A stretch of DNA of 41,008 nt from a bacterium (GCA_018812265.1 JAHJDG010000168.1:1-41008), one strand, 5' to 3'. Counted from the stretch's first letter, positions 1-8,426 are shown. Made by a program: numbers and translations. The notes: generated by a model not told the origin, from the letters alone.

Positions 1-675
1 CACCGTCAGCTCGCGGCCCTCGAAAAGTCTCTCCACCAACGCGTCGTCATGCTGCTCGTGAACCGCGTGCAAAGCCGCCTCTAATTCCGCCGGTGCATAC
101 ACCTTGGTCAAGCCCACTGTTGAACCGCCGCACAGCGGCTTCACGACTACCGGGAAACCGATCTGCTCGGTGATCGTTTGCTCCGCTTCGCTTGTCTTTG
201 ACAGGGAATCTTGCCGAAGCACCACACCTTAGGCGACGGGAATGCCCGCTGACTGGAACAGCGTCCGCGAGAATAACTTGTTCATGGCCACGCTGCTCGC
301 CAGAACGCCCGATCCCGTATAGGGAACTCCCGTCCATTCGAGCAGCGCCTGCAGAGTTCCGTCTTCGCCGCGGCCGCCGTGAAGAATCGGAAAGATGACG
401 TCCGGTTCAACGCCGTCTATCGCATCAAGCAGTCCGCGCACCGCAGTGGGATCGTAGCCGTCGTGTCTCCTCGGCAGCGGCGCTGCCAGACCGATCTCGG
501 GCGGAGCCATCGGCTCATTCGTGTGATAGAATGCTCCCGGTTTCTCCGGATCGTACTTGATCGCCGTGTGGCCGGCCGCTTCGATCCACGTCGCCACGGC
601 GTCGCCCGAGGCGTGCGAGACGATCCGTTCCGCCGATTCTCCGCCACAGAGAACGAGCACTCTCATAATGGGCAT
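1..675 (-). pseudogene. ddl: D-alanine--D-alanine ligase (ddl), interrupted by an in-frame TAA; 3' end beyond window
   Basis: Ddl is the ATP-grasp enzyme that makes the D-Ala-D-Ala dipeptide for peptidoglycan in the cytoplasm. The N-terminal part (148 residues) shows the family's glycine loop and GGESAER near residue 12, then PILHGGRGEDGTLQ and GVPYTGSGVLASSVAMNKL, as in other Ddl proteins. The frame is stopped by TAA at 229-231 right after AGIPVA, where relatives carry P and continue. The same frame then stays open to base 1 and reads on as Ddl, with FPVVVKPLCGGSTVGLTKV and VERLFEGRELTV of the ATP-grasp core. No frameshift is needed, only the stop codon. TAA is an ordinary stop elsewhere here (dnaK ends in TAA). 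It is therefore a nonsense mutation, a base-calling error or, less likely, a recoded codon. The gene lies 13 nt downstream of gltX and is last in the operon. ATG at 675 or at 666 could be the start. Confidence 0.85.
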
Positions 676-688
676 CCCGAAGTGTCGG

Positions 689-2161
689 TCAGCATGACAT
701 CGCGCCGCGCGCGAAATCCAATGCGCGTCCCACTTGTGACAACGTTCGCTCGCGTCCCCAAATTCCCACCAGTTTGGCGAGTTCCGGGCCGTGCGGTTGA
801 CCGGTCAGCGCGGCGCGCAAACCTCGCCACAGGTTTCGCCCCTTGATACCATGCGCTTGTCCCGCCTCGCCCGCGCGAATCTTGAATTCCTCCTCCAACC
901 GGTCGAACTCATTCCAAACGCTCGCGTCGAGTTCGGCCAGCTTCATCAAGAAATCCGAGATCACCTTCTGCAGCGTCGCATCGTGGAGAAGCGCTTCCAT
1001 CTCGTGGTCGGGATGCGGCACCGGTGCGAACACTTGCCGGACGCGCTCCACCAACTCCGCGCAGGTCTGGACGCCTCCCCGCAGCGTTGCCACCGCATAG
1101 CGCACGCGCGCTTCATCGTTAGTCTCGATCAGTTCCCGGAGGTCGGATCGAACGTTCTCGAGGATCAATTCGTCCGACTGCATCTTAAGATATTCGGAGT
1201 TCACCCAGAACAACTTGGTGACGTCGAACACCGCGCCCGCCTTGCCGACCCGTTCGAGCGAAAACTCATGAATAAGTTCGTTCAGCGTGAACAGCTCGCG
1301 GTCATCGCCGGGATGCCAGCCCAGAAGAGCAATGTAGTTCAGGAGTGCTTCGGGAAGCATTCCCCGCCGGCGGTAATCCTCAACAGCCACATCCCCCGTT
1401 CGCTTGGACATCTTGCTCCGATCCGGATTCAGGAGCAACGGCAGATGCGCAAACCGGGGCGGTTCCCACTCGAAGAACTCATAGAGCAGAATGTGCTTGG
1501 GCGTGGACGTCAGCCACTCTTCACCGCGCACGACGTGCGAAATCTCCATCAGGTGATCGTCCACCACGTTGGCCAAGTGATAGGTGGGAAATCCGTCGGA
1601 CTTGACCAGCACCTGATCGTCCACCGTATCCGAGTTGATCTCGACGGTGCCGCGAATCAGATCGTTGACCGCGATCATTCGTCCATGCGGAACGGCCATC
1701 CTCCACACGTGAGGCTCACCGGACGCCACGCGCTGCAGGGCTTCGTTTCGGGCGATCTTCCGGCATCTCCGATCATACATCGGCGGAAGACCTCGGGCGG
1801 CCTGATCGGCGCGGATCGCCTCCAGAGTCTCCGTCGAGCAAAAGCACGGATACCCGTGGTGCGAATCGGTCAACCGGCGGACGTGCTCCGCATAAATCGG
1901 TAACCGTTCCGACTGTACGTACGGACCGAACGGCCCTCCCGCCGCCGGACCCTCGTCAACGTCCAGGCCGAGCCACGCGAACACTTCGTAGAGATTCTCG
2001 ATGGCTCCCTCGACGCGACGCGTCTGATCGGTATCCTCAACGCGCAGGACGAACCGGCCGCCGTTTCTGCGCGCCAGCAAATAGTTGTAGAGCGCGGTGC
2101 GCAGTCCGCCGACGTGCAGGTATCCCGTAGGACTGGGTGCGTAGCGGGTTCTAATCGGCAT
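689..2161 (-). CDS. gltX: Glutamate--tRNA ligase
   Basis: This class I aminoacyl-tRNA synthetase charges tRNA-Glu with glutamate (in many bacteria of this kind also tRNA-Gln, a point not resolved here). The 490 residues match the usual length. The N-terminal Rossmann fold carries YAPSPTGYLHVGG at residues 7-19 (the HIGH-type motif as HVGG), FVLRVEDTDQTR at 37-48, and the KMSKS-type loop as KMSKRTGD at 250-257. The all-helical anticodon-binding half fills the rest. The ATG at 2161 has a GAAGG-like ribosome site about 8 nt upstream and begins 11 nt inside the end of ispF, so the two are probably translationally coupled. A tRNA-Glu gene is present elsewhere in the window. Confidence 0.97.
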   Translation of the reverse strand: MPIRTRYAPSPTGYLHVGGLRTALYNYLLARRNGGRFVLRVEDTDQTRRVEGAIENLYEVFAWLGLDVDEGPAAGGPFGPYVQSERLPIYAEHVRRLTDSHHGYPCFCSTETLEAIRADQAARGLPPMYDRRCRKIARNEALQRVASGEPHVWRMAVPHGRMIAVNDLIRGTVEINSDTVDDQVLVKSDGFPTYHLANVVDDHLMEISHVVRGEEWLTSTPKHILLYEFFEWEPPRFAHLPLLLNPDRSKMSKRTGDVAVEDYRRRGMLPEALLNYIALLGWHPGDDRELFTLNELIHEFSLERVGKAGAVFDVTKLFWVNSEYLKMQSDELILENVRSDLRELIETNDEARVRYAVATLRGGVQTCAELVERVRQVFAPVPHPDHEMEALLHDATLQKVISDFLMKLAELDASVWNEFDRLEEEFKIRAGEAGQAHGIKGRNLWRGLRAALTGQPHGPELAKLVGIWGRERTLSQVGRALDFARGAMSC

Positions 2162-2657
2162 GATCGCCTTCGGGAAAACGAATGGTCACCACTGCCAGAG
2201 CCGCGATTCCTTCGCTCCGGCCCGTGAAACCCAATCCTTCGGTCGTCGTAGCCTTCACGGAGATTTGCGAGTTTTTCACACCGAGAGCTGCCGCCAGATT
2301 CTCCTGCATCGCGGGAACGTGACTCGCAATCGGCGGACGCTCGCAGATCAAGCTGGAATCCACGTTCACGATCCGCCCGCCTCGCTCTCGCAAGAGGCCG
2401 ACGGCGCGTTCGAGCAAAATTGTGGAACGAATGTTCTTGAACTGCGGATCGGAGGAAGGAAACAGCGTACCCTTATCGCCCAGATTGGCGGCCCCGAGCA
2501 GCGCGTCGAGAATCGCATGGGCCAGTACGTCTCCGTCGGAGTGCGCTTCCAAACCGAAATCTGCGGGAATCTCCACGCCGCCCAGCACCAGCTGGCGTCC
2601 CGCCACGCAGCGATGTGCATCCATCCCGATTCCGGTTCTGAGTTCCAATTCAGTCAT
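2151..2657 (-). CDS. ispF: 2-C-methyl-D-erythritol 2,4-cyclodiphosphate synthase
   Basis: IspF converts CDP-ME 2-phosphate into the cyclic diphosphate MEcPP, with release of CMP, in the MEP isoprenoid pathway. Visible family motifs are GIGMDAH (metal-binding Asp and His) near the N-terminus, AHSDGDVLAHAILDALLGAA in the first half, and KATTTEGLGFTGR with EGIAA near the C-terminus. The 168-residue length is normal. I chose the ATG at 2657. A TTG at 2669 would add four residues (MCSR), but it lies in the T-run of the hairpin described at 2668-2701. The TAG stop overlaps the start of gltX by 11 nt. ispD lies just upstream, so the two MEP genes are neighbours, as in many bacteria, where they may even be fused. 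Confidence 0.96.
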   Translation of the reverse strand: MTELELRTGIGMDAHRCVAGRQLVLGGVEIPADFGLEAHSDGDVLAHAILDALLGAANLGDKGTLFPSSDPQFKNIRSTILLERAVGLLRERGGRIVNVDSSLICERPPIASHVPAMQENLAAALGVKNSQISVKATTTEGLGFTGRSEGIAALAVVTIRFPEGDHAD

Positions 2658-2667
2658 CCGTGAACAC

Positions 2668-2701
2668 AAAAGGGCTCATGGGAATCGGCGCCCATGAACC
2701 C
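2668..2701 (-). terminator. Intrinsic terminator-like hairpin between ispD and ispF
   Basis: Arms at 2672-2682 and 2691-2701 form an 11-bp stem (one G-T wobble when read on the minus strand) around an 8-nt loop. On the minus strand this is followed by TTTT at 2671-2668. It lies in the 83-nt gap after the ispD stop and directly before ispF. It would partly end transcription from ispD, or serve as an RNA processing or stability element inside the operon. Confidence 0.6.
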
Positions 2702-2752
2702 TTCGGAAATGTATCAGGAATCATCCGAACACCGCGCCGGCCATGATTCGTT

Positions 2753-3445
2753 TCATCGTCGTTCAAGCAGCACGCGGGCACGGTCGAGGTCCTCTTGAGT
2801 TGTGATCTTGAAATTCCGCGGATCGCCCTCCACTACACGCGTCTCGCCCAAATCGAAGTGCTCGATGAGCGCGACGTCATCGGTTGCGGCAAACTGCGTT
2901 TCCTCGGCCATCCGGTGCGCTTCCACACCGATCTCGCGGCGGACCACCTGCGGCGTCTGAATCGCGAGCAGATCCTGACGATCTATCGTGGCTACAATAC
3001 TGGGCGGGCGGCCGCCGATTCGCTTGAGCGTATCGGCCACCGGGATTCCGGGAACTACTGCCGCCACGTCATCCGTAAGACCGTCCAAAACGCGTTGAAT
3101 CAACTCAAAACTGACCAGCGGCCGAGCGGCATCGTGGATGGCGACGGCTTCACAATCCGTTCGCAGCTCGCGCAAAGCCAAGCTCACGGACTGTTGACGG
3201 GTGGATCCTCCGGAGACGACCTGGACGTTGGTTTTTGGAAAGAACTTGCCGACGCGTTCCTGAAACGCGTTCACAGAGTCCGGCGGCGCGGCAATCACCG
3301 CTTCCACGCAGTCCGCGAACGCAACGAACGAGCGAACCGCCCACACGAACATCGGCACGCCGGCCATCTCCAGCAGCGCCTTGGGCGTGCCCGCTCCCAA
3401 CCGAACGCCGCTGCCCGCCGCCGGCATGAGCAGCGCGAACCTCAA
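2753..3445 (-). CDS. ispD: 2-C-methyl-D-erythritol 4-phosphate cytidylyltransferase
   Basis: IspD transfers CMP from CTP to MEP, an early step of the MEP isoprenoid pathway. The N-terminus has the nucleotide-binding loop PAAGSGVRLGAGTPKALLEM (about residues 8-27; family consensus AAGxGxRxGxxxPKq). The middle has VSGGSTRQQSVSLAL and AIHDAARPLVS, and the last third has QTPQVVRR, TDDVALIE and VEGDPRNFKITT. All are hallmarks of the family. The length of 230 residues is typical. The start is a TTG at 3445 that overlaps the queA stop (TTGA). A later ATG at residue 7 would cut off the first beta strand. No good ribosome site is seen, so translational coupling to queA is likely. Confidence 0.96.
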   Translation of the reverse strand: MRFALLMPAAGSGVRLGAGTPKALLEMAGVPMFVWAVRSFVAFADCVEAVIAAPPDSVNAFQERVGKFFPKTNVQVVSGGSTRQQSVSLALRELRTDCEAVAIHDAARPLVSFELIQRVLDGLTDDVAAVVPGIPVADTLKRIGGRPPSIVATIDRQDLLAIQTPQVVRREIGVEAHRMAEETQFAATDDVALIEHFDLGETRVVEGDPRNFKITTQEDLDRARVLLERR

Positions 3446-4518
3446 ATGATCAACATCGCATCGCCATAGCTGTAGAAGCGATACTTCTCACGGATGGCGT
3501 GGCGATACGCTTTCATGATCAGTTCCTGATCGGCGAAGGCCGATACCAGCATCAGCAACGTGGATCCCGGCAGATGGAAATTCGTAATCAGGCGATCCAC
3601 CACTTTGAAATGATACGGTGGATAGATGAACTTGTCCGTCCATCCCCGGGCGGTTTTAATTCCGCCGTTGAAGTTGGCGACCGTTTCCAGCGTGCGCGTG
3701 ACCGATGTGCCGACGGCGATCACCCGCCGCCCGCGGGCAATGGCCTCATTGATGCGATCCACCGATTGCTGCACTACTTCATAGTATTCGGAGTCCATGC
3801 GGTGACGCGACAGATCCTCGACCTGCACCGGTCGGAACGTACCCAATCCGACGTGCAGGATAAGCGGAATAACGTCCACTCCCTTGGCCTTGACCTTCTT
3901 CACCAGATCGGGTGTGAAGTGCATTCCCGCCGTGGGGGCCGCCACCGCTCCCGAAACGCGCGCGAAAATGGTCTGGTAGCGTTCACGGTCGTCGGGCCGC
4001 ACTTCTCGCCGAATATAGGGAGGCAACGGCGGCTGGCCGTGTTTCTCCACCAGATCCGCAAAGTCTCCCTTGTAGTGAAAGCGCACCACTCGGCCGCCCG
4101 ACGTGGTATTGTCAATCACTTCGCAGGTGATGCAGTCCCCGATGGCGATGGTGTTTCCGGTTCGCACCTTGCGAGCCGGTTTCACCAGCACTTCCCAGAG
4201 CTCTTCGGTGAGACGGCGAAGCAGAAACACCTCGATTTCCGCTTCCGTCTTTTCCTTATAGCCGCGAAGCCGTGCGGGAAAGACCCGCGTCTCGTTCACC
4301 ACCAGACAGTCGCCCGCTTCAAGATAGTCCACGACGTCCGGGAATTTCGTGTCCACGATGCGACGCGTGTCACGATCCACGATCATGAGTCGCGAGTCGT
4401 CGCGGTGCGGCAGAGGTTCCTGCGCGATCAGCCGTTCGGGCAGGGCATACTTGAAGTCCGACAATCGCGGAGTGGTTTGCACTCCGCGCGGCTGGTAGAC
4501 AGCCGAAGTAATGGGCAT
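3442..4518 (-). CDS. queA: S-adenosylmethionine:tRNA ribosyltransferase-isomerase (queuosine synthesis)
   Basis: QueA moves and isomerises the ribosyl group of SAM onto preQ1 in tRNA to give epoxyqueuosine. The 358 residues carry the standard QueA blocks: LSDFKYALPERLIAQEP, HRDDSRLM, NETRVFPARL, APTAGMHFT, LHVGLGTFRPV, and near the end TNFHLPGSTLLMLVSAFA. The ATG at 4518 has a GAAGGGA ribosome site about 6 nt upstream, so an N-terminal extension of about 17 residues before the usual LSDF start appears real. The 3' end overlaps the TTG start of ispD by 4 nt. ruvB lies 63 nt upstream. Confidence 0.96.
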   Translation of the reverse strand: MPITSAVYQPRGVQTTPRLSDFKYALPERLIAQEPLPHRDDSRLMIVDRDTRRIVDTKFPDVVDYLEAGDCLVVNETRVFPARLRGYKEKTEAEIEVFLLRRLTEELWEVLVKPARKVRTGNTIAIGDCITCEVIDNTTSGGRVVRFHYKGDFADLVEKHGQPPLPPYIRREVRPDDRERYQTIFARVSGAVAAPTAGMHFTPDLVKKVKAKGVDVIPLILHVGLGTFRPVQVEDLSRHRMDSEYYEVVQQSVDRINEAIARGRRVIAVGTSVTRTLETVANFNGGIKTARGWTDKFIYPPYHFKVVDRLITNFHLPGSTLLMLVSAFADQELIMKAYRHAIREKYRFYSYGDAMLII

Positions 4519-4581
4519 AGGGTCCCTTCGCCTACGTTCTTTAAGGATGACCGGCCGCTGGCGACCGATCTTCGTGTGATT

Positions 4582-5619
4582 TCAATTGGCCAGCTTCGAT
4601 TCAAACAAGTTGGATTGAACGTCACTGGGTATCGTCAATCCGAGGTGTTCGAACGCTCGGGCAGTGGCAACGCGCCCTCGCGAGGTCCGCTGTAAAAAAC
4701 CTTGTCGTATCAGATAAGGCTCGCAGATCTCTTCCAGCGTGCCCTCGTCTTCTCCGATCGTCACGGCCAGAGTGCCCAGTCCGACGGGACCGCCGCGAAA
4801 CTTGTCTACGAGCGCCCGCAGCAGACGTTTGTCAAGCTCATCCAAACCGTACTCGTCAATTTCCAGAATCCGCAACGCTTCATGCGCCACCGGGCCGGTG
4901 ATTCGTCCGCTCGCTCGAACCTGAGCGACGTCGCGAATCCGCCGCAAGAGCCGGTTGGCGACGCGCGGCGTGCCCCGGGATCGCGTCGCAATCTCCGCCA
5001 GTCCGTTCTCGTCGCTTTCAACCGCGAGCAAGCCCGCCGACCGCCGCAGCAGAACGTGCAAATCCTCCTCGCCGTAGTAGTCGAGACGGAGCGTCACGCC
5101 GAATCGCGAACGCAGCGGCCCCGTCAACAATCCGGCTCGCGTCGTCGCTCCCACCAGAGTAAATCGCGGAAGCTGAAGCTGCAGCGTGCGCGCCGCCGGA
5201 CCCTTGTCAATCAGGATGTCCAGCTTATATTCTTCCATCGCCGGATAAAGATACTCTTCTACCGCTGAGCTCAGACGATGGATTTCATCAATGAACAGAA
5301 TATCGCCGTCCTGCAAGTTCGTCAGCAGTCCGGCCAAGTCCCCCGGCCTCTCCAGCACCGGTCCGGTCGTGATGCGGATATTCCTCCCCATGCTGCGCGC
5401 CATGAGATGCGCCAGCGTGGTCTTCCCCAGCCCCGGCGGGCCGTGAAACAGACAATGATCCAGCGCTTCCCCCCGCTCGCGCGCCGCCTGAATGAAGATG
5501 GAAAGCTGTTCCTTGACGCGCGGTTGACCCACGAACTCATCGAACGTTCCCGGTCGGAGAGAATTCTCTAACTCGCGATCTTCTTCGTGCCGTTCCGCTT
5601 CGATGATTCGCGGCATCAA
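4582..5619 (-). CDS. ruvB: Holliday junction branch migration helicase RuvB
   Basis: RuvB is the hexameric AAA+ motor that drives branch migration of Holliday junctions together with RuvA. Visible parts are [12 protein letters not shown] at residues 21-32, Walker [10 protein letters not shown] at 60-68, Walker B LFIDEIH at about 108-114, GATTRAGLL (sensor 1 area), and PLRSRFG with the arginine finger. A winged-helix C-terminus contains [16 protein letters not shown] and [17 protein letters not shown]. The length of 345 is typical. Its start overlaps the ruvA stop by 4 nt, giving a ruvC-ruvA-ruvB order of transcription. Confidence 0.98.
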   Translation of the reverse strand: MMPRIIEAERHEEDRELENSLRPGTFDEFVGQPRVKEQLSIFIQAARERGEALDHCLFHGPPGLGKTTLAHLMARSMGRNIRITTGPVLERPGDLAGLLTNLQDGDILFIDEIHRLSSAVEEYLYPAMEEYKLDILIDKGPAARTLQLQLPRFTLVGATTRAGLLTGPLRSRFGVTLRLDYYGEEDLHVLLRRSAGLLAVESDENGLAEIATRSRGTPRVANRLLRRIRDVAQVRASGRITGPVAHEALRILEIDEYGLDELDKRLLRALVDKFRGGPVGLGTLAVTIGEDEGTLEEICEPYLIRQGFLQRTSRGRVATARAFEHLGLTIPSDVQSNLFESKLAN

Positions 5620-6197
5620 TCCATCCTGAGTGACTGCTTCACCAGTTCTTCAACTCCCTGCGCTCCGCGCTTGGCCGCTCCGGCGACCGCTTTTTCGGCT
5701 TCGTTTCGCGTGAATCCCAACGCGCACAGCGCGTCCACCGCCTCGCGGACTCCACTGCCGACGGCTCCCGGCATCGCCGCCGTCTCCGGCAACTCCTCGC
5801 CGAGTTTCTTCTTCAATTCCAAAACGATCCGCTCGGCGATCTTCGCGCCGATGCGCGGAATACTCTTCAGACGATCACTGTCCCCGTCAGCCACCGCCCG
5901 ACGGATCGTTTCCGAGCGAGCGGCCGACAACACCGTCATCGCCAGTCGCGGGCCCACGCCGTTAACGGTGATCAGATGACGAAACAACCATCGCTCTTCA
6001 AGAGCCGAAAACGCGAACAGCACCAGCTCGTCGTCGCGAACCTGCAAATGAGTCCACAACCGAAATGGCTGGCCTATCGCCGGCAAATCATCATAAGTGG
6101 AGAGCGAAATAATCCCCCGCAAACCGATTCCACCCACCTGAATCACGGCATGCGATGGAGATTTGGCGGTCAGCACGCCCTCGACAAACTCAATCAC
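5616..6197 (-). CDS. ruvA: Holliday junction DNA helicase subunit RuvA
   Basis: RuvA binds the four-way junction as a tetramer and loads RuvB. The N-terminal OB fold starts [19 protein letters not shown] and includes [18 protein letters not shown]. The middle has the helix-hairpin-helix segments [13 protein letters not shown] and [16 protein letters not shown]. The C-terminal UBA-like domain, [19 protein letters not shown], contacts RuvB. The length of 193 is normal. There are 4-nt overlaps on both sides, with ruvC and ruvB. Confidence 0.97.
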   Translation of the reverse strand: MIEFVEGVLTAKSPSHAVIQVGGIGLRGIISLSTYDDLPAIGQPFRLWTHLQVRDDELVLFAFSALEERWLFRHLITVNGVGPRLAMTVLSAARSETIRRAVADGDSDRLKSIPRIGAKIAERIVLELKKKLGEELPETAAMPGAVGSGVREAVDALCALGFTRNEAEKAVAGAAKRGAQGVEELVKQSLRMD

Positions 6198-6670
6198 CGT
6201 GCGACTCTCGCTTTCGGAGCATCATGCAACGCCCTGCACAGCGCCGCCGCCAGAGCGTCGGAGATGTCTTCTTCGCCGCCCTCGAACTCCAAGCCGAGAA
6301 TCCGGCCTACCATATAGCTGACCTGTGCCTTAGCAGCCGAGCCGCGACCCGTGACCGCCAGCTTGATCTCGCGCGGGCTAAGATCGCGCACGGAAATGCC
6401 CTTCATCTCAAGCGCTAAAATCGCGGCCGCGCGCGCCTGTCCGAGTTGCAATGCACTCAAGGCGCCGCGCCCTACGAATCCGCTCTCCACCGCTCCGGTC
6501 GTCACGTGGTACTCATCAACCGTCTGCTGAAGCGTTTCGAAAATCTTCGTTAGCCGCCGCCCGATCGGTTGCTTCGAATCGGTGCGAATCCGTCCCGAGC
6601 CCGCATAAACCGGTCCGCGCGCCGTCACGCGAATCACTCCCCAGCCGGTTGTGCCCAAGCCGGGATCCAC
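6194..6670 (-). CDS. ruvC: Crossover junction endodeoxyribonuclease RuvC (start uncertain)
   Basis: RuvC cleaves Holliday junctions symmetrically as a dimer, using four acidic residues. The sequence shows the first acid in the DPGLGTTGWGV motif, a second in AVESGFVGRGALSALQLGQA, and the last pair in EEDISDALAAAL. The start is odd. The listed GTG (6670) gives M-DPG, which would remove the first beta strand. In the same frame upstream the sequence reads SHEEVVLGVDPG, exactly what the family needs, but no ATG, GTG or TTG is in frame there. An ATT at 6695-6697 is the best-placed rare start and would leave 14 nt to the yebC stop. GAGGA at about 6684-6688 could serve the GTG, with long spacing. Confidence 0.93.
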   Translation of the reverse strand: MDPGLGTTGWGVIRVTARGPVYAGSGRIRTDSKQPIGRRLTKIFETLQQTVDEYHVTTGAVESGFVGRGALSALQLGQARAAAILALEMKGISVRDLSPREIKLAVTGRGSAAKAQVSYMVGRILGLEFEGGEEDISDALAAALCRALHDAPKARVAR

Positions 6671-6711
6671 ACCGAGAACTACTTCCTCGTGCGAAATCTT
6701 TCGGCAATCCG

Positions 6712-7458
6712 CTATGACAGAGACTCCATCACCGAATCGTCAATCTCGAAGTTGGAGTACACGTTTTGCGCGTCATCGAGCTCTTCGAGTGCGTCAATCA
6801 ATCCAAGCAGCGTCTTCGCGCTGTCCGCTTCCACCTTGATCGTGTTCTTGGGAATGTAGGAAATCTCGGCTGAAGCAACCGTTTTCCCGCGCGTTTCAAG
6901 CTCCGCCTTGACCTTATAAAGCTCTTCGGGAGTCGTATAGACTTCCCAAATCGAATCGTCCCCCTTCACGTCCGTGGCGCCGGCTTCGATGGCCAGCTCC
7001 ATGATCTCTTCTTCGCCGCCCTGATCCTTGTCAAGGCTGAGATAGCCCAGACGGTCGAACATCCACGCTACGGCGCCGGTTTCCGCCATCGTACCGTTGC
7101 GCTTGCTGAATACGTGCCGGACTTCACTGGCCGTGCGGTTCCGATTGTCGGTTACGCACTCCACCAGCACCGCCACTCCCCCCGGCCCATAGCCCTCATA
7201 GCGGACTTCTTCCAGAATCTGGCCTTCGAGTTCGCCCGCACCCTTCTTGATGGCTCGATCAATGTTGTCGCTCGGCATGTTCGCCGTCTTGGCTGCGTCA
7301 ATTGCGCTTCGCAGACGGGCGTTCGCCTCGGGATTCGAGCCTCCCAGACGGGACGAGATGGTGAGCTCTCGAATCAGCCTCGTAAACACTTGGCCCCGCG
7401 CCGCGTCAACCTTCTCTTTCTTGCGGCGGATGGTGGCCCACTTGCTGTGACCGGACAT
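6712..7458 (-). CDS. yebC: YebC/TACO1-family protein
   Basis: The family begins with the signature MSGHSKWATIRRKK, seen here, followed by DAARGQVFTRLIRELT, ANMPSDNIDRAIKKGAGE, EVRYEGYGPGGVAVLVE, and TDNRNRTASEVRHVFSK, all typical. The length of 248 is standard. Members were first described as DNA-binding transcriptional regulators (PmpR). More recent work on YebC and mitochondrial TACO1 links them to translation through difficult stretches such as polyproline. The sequence alone does not choose between these roles. Placement next to ruvC is a widespread gene order. Confidence 0.96.
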   Translation of the reverse strand: MSGHSKWATIRRKKEKVDAARGQVFTRLIRELTISSRLGGSNPEANARLRSAIDAAKTANMPSDNIDRAIKKGAGELEGQILEEVRYEGYGPGGVAVLVECVTDNRNRTASEVRHVFSKRNGTMAETGAVAWMFDRLGYLSLDKDQGGEEEIMELAIEAGATDVKGDDSIWEVYTTPEELYKVKAELETRGKTVASAEISYIPKNTIKVEADSAKTLLGLIDALEELDDAQNVYSNFEIDDSVMESLS

Positions 7459-7477
7459 ACTCTCGATTCAGTTGATG

Positions 7478-7906
7478 CTACTTGACGGAACGCTCGGTGG
7501 ACTCGGCTCGATGAACTCGAACCCAGTCACGGATGTATTCGATGGGAACGGAAGTGGGAGTGCCGGGCCCGAACAAGCGACCGACGCCCAACTGCTCCAG
7601 CTTCTCCATGTCTTCCTTGGGAATGATCCCGCCCCCGGTCAGGAGAACGTCATCCAATCCCTTTTCTTTCGCCAGCTTCAGAACCGCCGGGAAAATCGTC
7701 ATATGAGCCCCGGACAGTATCGAGAGGGCGATCACATCCACGTCTTCCTGGATCGAGGCCTCCACAATCATTTCGGGGGTTTGGCGGAGGCCCATATAGA
7801 TGACTTCCATGCCCGCATCACGGAAAGCGGCGGCCATGACCTTGGCGCCTCGGTCGTGCCCATCAAGCCCGGGCTTGGCAACCAAGATTCTGATTTTTCT
7901 ATCCAT
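7478..7906 (-). CDS. Cobalamin-binding small subunit of methylmalonyl-CoA mutase type (stand-alone B12 domain)
   Basis: About 142 residues from the ATG at 7906 form only a B12-binding Rossmann domain. It has the base-off/His-on motif DGHDRGAK (DxHxxG, where the His ligates cobalt), [12 protein letters not shown], and [12 protein letters not shown] with [10 protein letters not shown], as in the C-terminal part of MutB/McmA2. Such a subunit works with a separate catalytic subunit to interconvert methylmalonyl-CoA and succinyl-CoA. No catalytic subunit is in this window, so its partner must lie elsewhere or it serves another mutase. The frame stays open upstream to 7984, but those residues (PPQPPLHLQ) look non-coding. 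It is the first gene of the minus-strand operon, directly after the terminator at 7983-8021. Confidence 0.88.
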   Translation of the reverse strand: MDRKIRILVAKPGLDGHDRGAKVMAAAFRDAGMEVIYMGLRQTPEMIVEASIQEDVDVIALSILSGAHMTIFPAVLKLAKEKGLDDVLLTGGGIIPKEDMEKLEQLGVGRLFGPGTPTSVPIEYIRDWVRVHRAESTERSVK

Positions 7907-7982
7907 ACTCACGTGTCCAACAGGGATTTGCAGATGAAGGGGAGGTTGCGGCGGTGCCCCCCTTAGTAAGCTCTTAATATAC

Positions 7983-8021
7983 AAAAAAGGAGGCCGGAAA
8001 TCAATGGAAATTTCCGACCTC
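7983..8021 (-). terminator. Strong intrinsic terminator
   Basis: Arms at 7990-8001 and 8010-8021 make a 12-bp stem with one G-T wobble on the minus strand, with an 8-nt loop. The stem is followed on that strand by C and six T (plus-strand A run at 7983-7988). It would stop transcripts arriving from the accessory genes at 8,709-10,773 before the housekeeping operon. Confidence 0.75.
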
Positions 8022-8236
8022 TGACCGGATGGTCCAAAATCGTAAGTGACCCGCTGATCCGGTAATTCATCATGGTTCCTGTCCCCCTTCTTGACACTCG
8101 CGGCCCGAGCCAGAGTTCCTGACCCCTATCAGATCGGCTCGGCCTCCTCATTGGGGGTCAGGCGTATTCTATCGCCATCCGCTTCGAGTGCCTCCTGCGC
8201 CTTGATCGTCCATTGATCTATGTTCATCGCAAAAAT

Positions 8237-8268
8237 CTGAAAAACTGAAACGCTGAAAATCTGAAAGG
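8237..8268. repeat. Four tandem CTGAAANN octamers
   Basis: CTGAAA followed by two variable bases occurs four times in perfect 8-bp register: AA, CG, AT, GG. It lies in non-coding sequence with no gene immediately beside it. Confidence 0.9.
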
Positions 8269-8368
8269 AGAAAAATCAAGCAACCTGTCATTCTGGGCAC
8301 CGCGCGCTCCGTGTAAGAATTCACCACACGGAAAATCCGCGCGGGAGTCCAGAATCTCGTTCATTGAC

Positions 8369-8390
8369 CGCCGAGCCGGGTTAAGCGCTC
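8369..8390 (+). repeat. 22-bp dispersed repeat, inverted copy at 14690-14711
   Basis: These 22 bases are exactly the reverse complement of 14690-14711. About 50 bp further right a second shared block, GCAACCCGGCCGGAA (in the 8441 line), matches the reverse complement of the start of the 14641 line. The two sites are thus diverged copies of one composite element with different interiors. Confidence 0.85.
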
Positions 8391-8406
8391 CCGATCTTCT
8401 CCCGGT

Positions 8407-8426
8407 GGTGACTCTCCAGAGTCACC
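8407..8426. repeat. 20-bp palindrome, 9-2-9
   Basis: GGTGACTCTCCAGAGTCACC is a perfect 9-bp inverted repeat around CC. It shares the core TCTCCAGA with the palindrome at 8515-8534. The arm positions that differ between the two change in pairs, so base pairing is kept. Confidence 0.9.

Noticed and set aside
379-846. 155-codon plus-strand frame over ddl
   Set aside because: It is antisense to clear ddl and gltX sequence.
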